From contig JAQFVV010000144.1 in assembly GCA_028023455.1 (NCBI GenBank), forward strand, positions 496,001-560,000: 64,000 bases of DNA. Reading direction: 5' to 3'. Below the pieces are notes generated by a model. That model saw nothing but the letters and a program-made list of their open reading frames with translations. It made no database searches and had not been told where the DNA came from. This document shows positions 26,501 through 38,500 of this stretch, piece after piece (position 1 is the first letter of the stretch; each line of letters opens with the position of its first letter). The position numbers and the translations under genes were made by a program. This DNA comes from Epiperipatus broadwayi (lineage: Eukaryota > Onychophora > Udeonychophora > Euonychophora > Peripatidae).

Positions 26501-29500
26501 AATATTTACTAAGGCTGTAGCTTAAAATAAAGTATTAAATGTAATAATAATAGGTATATTCAAATGTTAGAATAAATTATTAAATGTCATATTTTGAAGT
26601 AATATTATGTAATAAGTATGCTAAAATTGTTTAAATTTAAAAGAAACTAATAAATTATATAAATTACTAAAATTGTTTCTCTTATCAAAGATTAAAAGAA
26701 TGTATGGCATGTATTGAAAAACAACTCAGTATTTTAAAAAATAAAGTTTAAAAATTAAATTTAAAATGTTATTAAAAAAAGATTAAGCCTGTTTTGAGCA
26801 CCTGTAACTGTTGTTGGAATATTGATTTATTTTATGTTCTATAATATTCATAAGATTACATAAGACGTATAATATTTCTGTAGTATAATTTTCCCTACAC
26901 CATTCTCACACAAGGTAGGGACATATATTCAAATCTTTGAATAAATTATTAAATCTCATATTTTGAATAATATTAAATAATGTAATAGGTTTGTTTAAAA
27001 TTGTTTCTCTTATCAAAGATTAAAAGAATGTAGGGTATGTATTGGAAAATAACTGCTATGTATACTAGTGTTTAAAAAAATAAATTTTAAATAATAAAAT
27101 TAAAAATAAGTTATTAAAAAAGATTAGGTCTATTTTGAGCTCATAATTACTGTTGTAATATTGATTTCTTTTATATTCTATAATTTACATAAGATGTGTA
27201 TAATATTTCTGTAGTGTAATTTTCACTACACCACTTTTCTATCTACTTTTGACACCTTGTGGAAAAGTCTAATCATAAACATATGACAAAGATATGCAAA
27301 AAAGATGTATGATATCCCAAGTGCACATTTCATGCTAAACCAGCACTCATCAGTTGGCCCATATCACATTCTCTTACACATATCTTTATCATTGTTCAAT
27401 ATATATATAGAGAGAGATAAGAAATTGCTACAATTTAATTGATGTGTCAAACTTGTTGCTTTCTCAACTTTGACACAAACCTATTGAAGGAAATATATAA
27501 TTTTTATTAGGCATTCATTATTTGGGGATTATATTTTTCACATGCCTTTGGTCATATGTTTATGATCACACCCCTTCCCAAGATGTTGAAAGTGAATAGA
27601 AACAAGTCTCTATCTTGCATGAGAGTGGTGTGGTGAAAATTACATTACAGAAATATTATTCATTAAATGGATAATCTCTAGTCTAATGAATAATTAATAA
27701 AAATAATTAATAACAAATAAGATATGTGGTTACATCCAAATTATTTTGCTATAATTTTTTATTCAAAATGCCAGTAGCATTATTTTCAATAACTTTGGGT
27801 TAATTGCTCCTAGCAATTTTTTGTATATTAGGGGATCCAGAAAACTTCTTTGGAAATATAATAGCTATAACTATCTCATTAATTGTGGATGAGATCTCTG
27901 AATTTAATTCCAGTTTTCCCAGTAAATTGCCATTTTTTCAATGTTATTTTTATTAGCAGTGATTAAAATTTGTTCTATATGACAAGGCACATTGTGTCTA
28001 ATAAGCATATTATTTAAACAAACTGGCATCATTATTTATTAAACCAAATGATATTTTTTTCAAAACTTAATAACATCTATAACAAAAGGTTCTTTATTTT
28101 TGATCCTGGGGATGCAAAAATATAGCTGGTATTAAATTCACTGTGAAAAAAGATAATCTTTTATCTTTGAAACCGGGTAATTAAAACAAAACAAAAAAAA
28201 AAGAAACAACTTTTGTATAATAGTTGGAATATCATGTTCAGATTTTATTTGATTAAAAGTCTAGCATCAAGTCAAGATCTCATCTTTAAATTTTGTTCAC
28301 AATTTTGAAGCAGCGAGAGTAGCACATACCTGTATTTTTTTTTAAATTTTGGATGTATGATTTCTAAATCCAAAATTCTTTAAGCCTAATAATTATATGG
28401 CATATATTTGGGGGGAGGTGATCAGCGCATAAAATTTAGGCTTTTTTTTTTAAAAAAAAAATTCAAAAGTTAACTTAAAAATATTTATAAAATTACACAA
28501 TTTGAGATTTTGAATAGATATTCAGAGTATTGTTAAAATCTATAGTGTTAAAGTAAAAAATTGACCAAAAGTTGGATCATTTGATGTGGAATGACTATAT
28601 GAATTTTCTGAAAGCTTGATCAAAACACTTAACAACTAGTTAATTTATGTTTTTAGAATATTTTATGCTATCATTTATTTTTATTTTTTTTAATATAGAT
28701 GGCAAGCCTATGCTACGTCAGGGTGATACGGGTGACTGGATAGGTACTTTTATGGGCCATAAAGGAGCTGTTTGGGCTGTAGCTTTAAATAATGAAGCTA
28801 CCAGGGCAGCAACAGGAGCAGCAGATTTTACAGCGTAAGTTTTTATATATATTATAACAGATAATATTAAGTAAAAATGTAACAGTTAATGATTAAGCAA
28901 AATGGTTTTGCTCAAGCACCATGTTGGATGACCAAAAATATAACAGACACATATTAAAGTTTTCTTTATATGCTATACTGGCAGCCAAAAAAAAATGTAA
29001 CAGAATAACTCATGTAAAATTGTTTTGCTTACACACCACATTGGGTGACCAAAATGTAACAGTAAATAACTCATATAGATTTATATTCATTGAACTTCAT
29101 TAGTGAGCAGCCAAAATGTAACAGAATATATAGCTCAGATAGCATGGTTTTGTTGGTTCATCATCTAGTGTCCAAAAATTTAACAATAAATATAATATTA
29201 TATTTTACTATTATAAATTGCCTAACACATTGGTGGGGAAAAATATCTGATCATCGCAAGTGATTTATTCATGTCTTATATTCTACAATCAAAATGTAAC
29301 TGATATATTTATGTGATTCTAGAAATTAAGTAAGGGCTTATTCCTTATTGTACAATTTTATTATTAAGCCATACATTGGATTAGCCAAAATATAATGAAT
29401 AATAATTTAAAAATAAGATCAAACTTAAGTCTGTGTATTTGTATCTAAATTTATAGGCTATCTCGATTAACTTTTTAATAGTGTAAATCCAATATATATA

Positions 29501-32500
29501 AGATTGATTTTATTATAATATTTTGCCTTCAAATAAATTTATATAAATTAGAATTATTAAAAATTCATATATTTATAACGTGCCAATGAATCTACAAATA
29601 TTTAATTCAGTAAATTTTTACTTTAAGAACTAGGTATCTCTAAGTTAATGGATATATAAGTTGAGAAATAGTTGATCTATCACGTAATAAATACATAAAT
29701 TGAGGAATAGGTTAGTCAATATCTTATAAAAGAGAACCAAATGATGCACTCATTAATAATGATTTATTAAAGTCAGAACATAAAAAAAAATTATATTAAT
29801 CATAAATTTTACAAATCTACTCTATTACAATCTATTGCAATCTCTAAAATTTCTATCTGTATTTAAATAGTATCCTGATATGTATATTTCAACAATCACA
29901 AAAACTGGTTAGTATATAACACTTTCACACTAACATTCAGATATAATTATATTGTAACTGGAACTAATTTTTTTTAAAATTATATATCTCTTTAAGATCA
30001 AGTAAAGCTTTTCTATAAAATCAATTATATATGTACTCAAAAATTAAATATTAAATACATCCTTTAGATTATTTTATTAAATTTATTTCTATTGATTAAT
30101 TTAACTCTTAATTATTTGATCTAATAATTAATTTCGTATTGAATAATAATGATAAATAAAATATGCTATTATTTTAAATTTTGAAAGAGAAAAGCATTTC
30201 TAATAGATATCTATTTTTTTTAATTGAAAGTTAAGAAGAAAAAAATTTTAACGATAATATTCAAAAGTTCACCAGCGTTTGTTAATCCAGCCGACATCTT
30301 TTGACATTCTTTCAGCTACAATTCCATTTTCTTTTATATTCTCTACAGAATTTCAATGATGATAATGATGATGATGCCTCCATGTATATTATTATTCCTA
30401 GATGATATCCAGCTATTTTTAATTGTATCTAAATATAGATAGTTTAAAATCACTTAGCATAGTATTTGTAACATTAAAGAAATGATATATATATATATTG
30501 ATATTTATTCTATTCATGATCTTGCAAATATTAAATAAGAGGAAACCATGTCCTTTCTTTGGGAAATTTATTTACAGGTCATTATGAGTTATTCAACAAA
30601 TTCATAAGACATTGTTATTTGTGCAAAAATATTGATCTCTTTGAAGTTAAAAAAAGAAAGTTCTGTCTGATTACCAAGCAACAACATATTCTTTTGTTTT
30701 ATAAAAATTTGCTCATGAGATTTTTTTATATATATATACAATGAAAATTAAGTTTATTAATTCAAATAAAATATTTTTTTTCAAATTAAGGTGCTTATAA
30801 TTTTTTTTAAAAATATTTCATTTATTTACATTGATTCTTGCGTTCATTCTGAGTTTGAACCTATTTCTACCTAATATATATATATTAATTATCTTAACTA
30901 TTTTACTATTAACTACATTAAACTTTATATAAACGTATGATTCTTTATTGTTTTCTTTATTTACAATTTAATATTAGGGATGGATATATGATAGACTCAC
31001 ATGTCATAATATATATAATGTTATGATTCCATAGTCAAGAAATTGAATATTTAAATACAATAAATATTGTCTTCATCTTTTGACAGATGTTTATTATTTT
31101 TATGAGGTAATTTTGAAATTAACTTTGATTTTGTATATGTATTCTTTAAAAAACAAGTGATAATATTTGATAAAACATCTTGAAAAAAAATTGCCTGTTT
31201 TTTATTTTAAGCTTATTTTAAAAATAAAACCTTAAAAATCGTTTTTTTTTTTTTCTCTTCTCTCTCTCTATAATGAAAATAAGTTACATAGTATAGTAAT
31301 TAAAGTAGAATTTGTATTAACATTATGATATATTAAAATTGTTATTAATTTAATTTATTATATGGTAATATGAAGCTGAGGACTTGAATGAAAAAATAAA
31401 CAATTTTCTCAAAATAGTGTTTTATAAAAAATTTAAGAATTTAAAAATGATTTTTTAAAAAAAACCCATTATATCAACATTTAATAAGACTTTAAATAGT
31501 TACTGGTTTTGTATGTATAAATGAAAAGATGTACACAAAATTTTGATATAAAATTTTGTATAATTTTTCAAGTTTTAAATATTATTTAGCATGTATTTTA
31601 TTTACCGTTTACTTCATTAATAAAATAAATATATGCTCTTGAATGCTGAATTGAATCTCCACATTTGACTTTATATACTTAATTATCTTCTGTATTTTAT
31701 TGTAATCTGCTTGTTGTTTGATAATTGATAATAATTGTTTTGTGAATATAAGAAGACAGCAGTTTATCTGATGTTTAAATTGTAATTAAGTATTGATGTT
31801 TTCATAGATCAATATTGATTTCCATATTCTCTCCATGTGGTTCAGCTGTGAATTTATAGGCTCATCAAAATAGTTTTACAGTAAACATCTTTCATGACAT
31901 GAATAAAAATTTACAGAATTTATTTACTAATAAAATATGTCAATTTAAATCTTTACTAATTTTTTAAATTTATTATTTAATTGATAATATAACTAACTAT
32001 AAAAGAGAGTAAAAATATTTTACCAATGCATATTTGTAAACCTGAGATTTTGACACATTAGAAAAGTCAACACAAAGACCAGACTACATTTAAGCAAAGT
32101 ATGAAAAAATATGTTGAGAGTGACATAAAGATGAAATCGAAAATGAAATATACACAAGTGAAAAAACAAATGTGTCACACAGGAGTATTTCTTTTTTTAT
32201 CATTTTGATTTAATATCATAATTGGATTACTTGTAAAGAAAATGAACTGTCATTATGAAAAACATTTAGATAATAGAGATTATCAAATATAAAACGAATT
32301 GAAACAGTTTTTATTATTATGAATAATAAATAATACGAAATCCTTAATCTGTCAACTGATCTTCCGAGCAATTAGCCAATAGATTATATTTATTAATTTT
32401 GAAATGATTTGTAAATAATTGTTAAATTTTTATATTTTTTTTGCACAGTATTTTGAAAGATTTTTTATCACTGTATTCTTTATAACACAATAGTGTTGAA

Positions 32501-35500
32501 TAACTATTTTAAATTTTCATTTTTTTCTTAAAAAATATCGGTATTGCAGTAATTTACAATAAATTTTAGTAGTTTAATAAAAAAATTGTTAGAAATATAC
32601 AGGTATAAAACATTTTTAATTGCAGCAAGGTATGGGATGCTGTAAGCGGGGAAGAGCTGTCCAGCTTCTCACACAAACATATTGTTAAAAGTGTTGATTT
32701 TTCTCAAGATAGTGGCCAGTTATTAACCGGCAGCAATGAAAAGCTCCTCCGAATTTTCGACCTGAACATGCCAGAAGCTGAACCGGTTACATTTAATGGT
32801 CATACTTCAAGTATTCGTAAAGCTGTACTTACACGTGATGGGAAAAAAGTCATCAGTGCCGCTGAAGATAAAACTGTCAGGTAAAAATTGATGTATCAAA
32901 TTTATTCTACTTTCTTAAGATATTGATCATTATATATAGTGATGGTTGAATTTTGTTAACTTAATTAAGATCTCTTTTTTTTTTGTTAAGACTATGGGAT
33001 GCACTTAACCAAGTAGAAGTGAAGAAAATTGAATTTTCATCTGCTCCTAGTAATCTTGAAATATCCACTGATGGAGATGTAGTAGTAATTACTACTGGCT
33101 CATCTGTTGGATTTTGGAATGCTGAAACGTAAGTCTAATTGATACTGAAATATTTACTAATTTGTGGATTGTGTAAAATCTAAAATTTTGTAGACATTTA
33201 TAAGAGTGTGATGGAATGCAAAATATAGAATTCTTAAAATGTTCAATTTTTTTAAAAAATTCAGTTTCCTATTTAAAGTTTTATTTCTATGTTAATTGCT
33301 AATATTATTAATTATAATACTGGATTTAGTACTCTTAAACACGCTGCTACAATATTTTTCTAGAATAATTTTCAAGTGTAAAAAAGTAAACTTGATAACT
33401 ACAGGTTTACTAATATAATGAATAATAATCTACCTAATAACAATATATATAAAACAAAAAATAATTGAAATTAACATTGTATAAAAACATAACAACTGTA
33501 ATTCTAATTTCTTTGGAGATTTTAGGAAATTATTGTATATATTTATAAGAACTATTAATATCAATTACACTATTTTAATTTTTATATATATCTAATACAG
33601 AGATTCTCCATATAGCCTGATGAGAAATAATACTAAAAATGTTGATAAGAATTGCATTTGTCTCTATTCATCTGATTAAGAAAACTAACCATCATTGTAT
33701 TGGTTAAATAATACTGAAAGATTGTATTTGATTGATTTAAATACTACTGTTGGTAGTCAGATTGATAGAAAAGAATGTCATTGATTTGAGATATTGTGAT
33801 TGATAATCTCAATCCAGCACAGTGATTGTTATAAAAAATTTTAATATTTGTGCAAGTCAGATGAATGATTTATTAAACTTTTTTTTTTTTTTTCAAAATA
33901 TTAATTGACTTCTCTATTGTAGAGATCATATTAAGTTCTAATTTCATAAAAAAGAATTGAACTTAATATTCATTGTGATAATCAAGAATCTATTAATATT
34001 TGTTTCCATTATTTTTCTAAATAATATTTATTTATTTATTTTTCAAATAAATTGTAAACAAAACACGACATAAACATGTGTTTATTCATGTCATTGCCTA
34101 TATTTTCTGTAAATAAATCATTAATCTCACAATTAATTCTCTTTCATAAATACATTTCAACATAGGTACCACCTTCCCAAATCTATTTTCTCTGTTGAAA
34201 TATTTAACAGAATGCCCTAATTACCATAAATTGTTTTCCAAAATGCAGATCTCACATCCAAAGTTGATAATTTTTTTTAAACTTTTTTTTTTTCGTCAAT
34301 TTGCTCTATGCCTTCCATTATCATTTTATTTATTTCTCATTTTTCTTTTTCAAGAACATTTTAACATCTATCAGAACTGTTCTAGTTTTAAATCTAAGGT
34401 ATTTTCAGTCCAATTTCTTTTTTACTTTATAACTTCAATATTGTAAGCATTATTTTTCCAACTTAATTGTTTTATTTTTTTTAAATCCATATCTCGAAAA
34501 CATCAAACCTTTTATTTTTTAAAAAAATGTCTAAGTTGCTCTATATAAAACTGCCCTCTAAACATTTTAGAAGTTTGTTTCTTTGATAATCTATTTTATC
34601 TAGAGTGTTTTACCATCACTGTTCTCATTTTAATATTACTATTTCCAATATTCAGTTTAAATCATTTATTATCTCCACTACTCATTTATGTTAAATTAGT
34701 TCAGATAGGTGTATTTATTTTCATTCAGTCTTGCTTGATATTTTATGACATAAATCTTACTTTTAAAACAACATTCATTTACATATTCTTCTGTATAAAT
34801 ATAAACAAGTTGGAGGTAGATAGCACTCTTTTTTATTCTCCTATGAAAAAAAGACTATTTAATCTTGCATAAATATTTTGATTCATATTCACATTTCTAA
34901 TGGTCATCTCTTAATTTATATTTTTCTTCAAAATATATAAAAAAACAATCTAATTTATATTAATCATATATCTTCTTATCATTCCAGTATGAATCCATTT
35001 TTTCTAAATCCAAACAACTTTTCAGATATAAGAAGTTTGCTATTAATTGAAAGGGTATTAGGGCAATCTATTTCATATATTCTTATCATTGCAGCTGTTA
35101 TTGGTATATGATTATTCAAATAGTATACGAGCATGGATGGACTACTCATTAACATACATCAGCCAACTTAGGTAGTTGATTATCTGATGAATAATGAAAA
35201 GTGTCTTATAAAAGAATGTAATGAAATAAAAGTATTACAAAATAAAGATAGGTATGATTTAATTTATAATAGAATCAAACTATTTGGATTGAAATGTAGG
35301 GATGCAATGAAAAGTGTACATATGATTTGTGTTAGCGGAAAATAAGAATTAAATAGGTTGTGCAAATTGAAAGATATTGTAAAAGCTATAACTGAAATGA
35401 ATACTGATAGTGCAGGGAATTTTTGAATTTCCATTTGAAAAAAGTTATTGAGATGTATTTAAGAGAACTAATTAATGTTTGTTATTTTATGCATGATTCT

Positions 35501-38500
35501 GATGGGTTGGTCTTAAATTTTTTTTTAGAAAAATGTTCTAATCAGTTAAGTGTGAGGATTTTAAATCATATGCTATTAGAAATATAATGGAACCATGATA
35601 TTCGCTATATTTTGTTTTGTCCCCCTTGCTTACATTGTATTAGCTCACATTTTGTTGATAAGCTTTGATTACAATAGAATACATACTGTTTATTGGAGTG
35701 CAATTATATAGAACTTTTTAACAGCCATATATGAGACATTAAGATTATAATATAACAAAAATTTTAAAAAAAATTAATTTTATTATTAATAATAAGTTGA
35801 GGGGGGCACATGGTTCACTCAAAGCATAAAATGAATAGTGAAATTCTGACTTTTATCACAATTAAATAGTCTTCAATAATTTTAATAGACAGACTACACT
35901 CTCTTTAGTTGTTTTGATGTTTTTAAGGCCATATTGACTAAGAATTTTCTTAAATTTTGTAAAACTTTTAGCATTACACATAGAAAAATTTTATTAGATA
36001 AAATATTGTAAATCATATTCAGAAAAAAAGATAAAGTGAAGAATAAAATACATGTGCTAAAAATGTTATTAATAAATGTGTTTGCTTAAGGCCCTCTTAA
36101 GACAGAAAAATAGTTACTGCCATATTGTAAAATTTATTAAGTTTACTATGTAGGAAAAATGGGTGCTGTTGTATCTTACAATTTATGAATTTTAGTGGGG
36201 TTTTTTTTTTTTGTTGTTATTATTTATTTACCTTTTTTTTTTTTGGATAGCATGTAATTGAAGTAGTATATGTTGATACAGCGTATATCACAGCTTCATT
36301 GTAATTTTTTCTTTCTATTCCAGAGCCATCTGTTATAAACTTGAATTATCATTGGATATCACATGGTAGTGCAGTTCTTCACTAATAAAGACCATAAGTC
36401 AGAAACTAATCTTTTGATAGGAATATGATAGTCCTGAATGCGGTTATAATAACACTATTATCTGATATCCATTAGTTATTCAAACTTACAATAGATGGCT
36501 CTAGAGTAGAATGAAAGAATATGCTTCTAGCACCATATGTTAGTTAATTAAATAGAAACAAAGATAGTTGTGTGATGTTCATTGATTTTAGAACAGTTTT
36601 TTTTTTTTCATATAATCGTGTTGATAATATTAGACATATTTTTAACATGTTAGATATAGTGATGTCTGAAGAGAAATTTAGATTTATGAGGGGAAGAGAA
36701 TAAGGTTGCTATTAGAGTAATGAGGATTATTATTAAGAAATGTTTAAAAAGTAAAAAGCATTTGATAGAGGAAATTGGATTATTAATGGAAATTTGAAAG
36801 AAAAAAGGGTTTAGATTGGAACGAAATGACTATTAGTTAATTGTATATAAATAAAAGGACATAAATAAATAATCAATCAAACAAGATTGAAATAAACAAC
36901 TATTAATAAGTATAATTAAATATTTATCAAACCGGCTTTCATCTCCATTGAGACCTTCTCAAGATATTATAGTAATGATTCATATAACCAATTAACAATA
37001 TTCACTCCATCTACTGGACATAGATATATGTTAAGAGTGATATAAGTCTAATACTATATTTATTTATATGAATTATAAATCATTACTGCTTTAATGAAGA
37101 TGGGGTTAATAATGGGAGTTAGAAAGTTTATTGTCTGTCTTTCTGATGATATCATAATACTTGCAGATATGAAGAATGAGCAGTGTATAAAGATTTGAAT
37201 AAAAATAAATATACCTAATCTAAAGCAATATTGTAGATGAGATATATAAAAAAGATTAAGAGTAATAGTTAAATAAGAAATAATAGTTTGTGTAGAGAAA
37301 TCAAGTTTCATTAATGCAAAAAAGTTTTTACTAGTATCCATCTATTTCTGCTTCTACATATATGTTTGAGTGTATGTTGGATTTTTTATTAGTTTTTTTC
37401 AAAATTAATTAAATATGATGATTAATGTAAAAATTGCAAGTATTCTAAATATATTTTATGTGTTCAATATATTTTTATGCACAAGCCTTTACGCATACTA
37501 TAATTCTTTTATTTTTTAAGACTTGAGAAGATTAAAAGTTTTGATGTTCCGACTCAAATGAATGCAGCCTCATTACATCCATCCAAAAGTGTGTTTGTGT
37601 GTGGAGGGGAAGACTTTAAAATGTACAAATTTGACTACGAAAATGGAGCAGAGTTAGGTAAATGTATATATATTTTAAATATAGTTTTTATTTGTTGAAA
37701 AAAATAATTCAAGTATTTAAAAATTTAATATCTGTTTATCAAGATTAAAAAATATATTTATTCATTTTTTAAATAAAAACACGTATATGATATGCCTTTA
37801 CTTTTTTGCTTGATTGAAAGTCGTAGTAAATTATGAGTTCAGAATCTGTTCAATCATAATATCTCCTTCATCAATGGAGATGGCTGCATTATGCATTGCA
37901 TTTTTTTGGGTTTTTTTTGTAGAATCATTATAATAATAACATTTAACTGACAAATTCATATTAAACTGGTTACCTTCTAGCTCAGAGGTTGATGGCAAAC
38001 TGGTTCGTGAGCCAAATGTGGCTCTTTTAGCATGATAATCATAAACCCATTTTATTTCCTCATGTAATTTGTAAGTAAATATGATGATTCCAGGAAAGGA
38101 AAAATGTACATTACAGTGTTATTTCTTGAATTCAACCATATTATAGAATAGTAATTGTTGTATATAATGAAAATTTAAATATTAGAAATTTGTGAATAAA
38201 TCAAACTGTCAAAACAATTTTTTGTTTTTATTTATTTATTTTTAAGAGAATTTTTATTTTCGTTAGGATGTATACAGATTCTATTATGTTTCTGTTACTA
38301 AAATAAATGTTCATATATATCCACAGCCGTTCAAAAATTCATATTTTTCATGAACATATTTTTAAATCTCTTTGCTTGCAGCTCTTTAACGTGCAGGGGT
38401 TAAACAAAATGGCTCTTCGTGTTAAAAAAATTTGCTGACCCCTGCTCTAGCTGATAATAGCTACGTGCAGACCAGTACTGGGTAGCTAATTCCTATAGAC

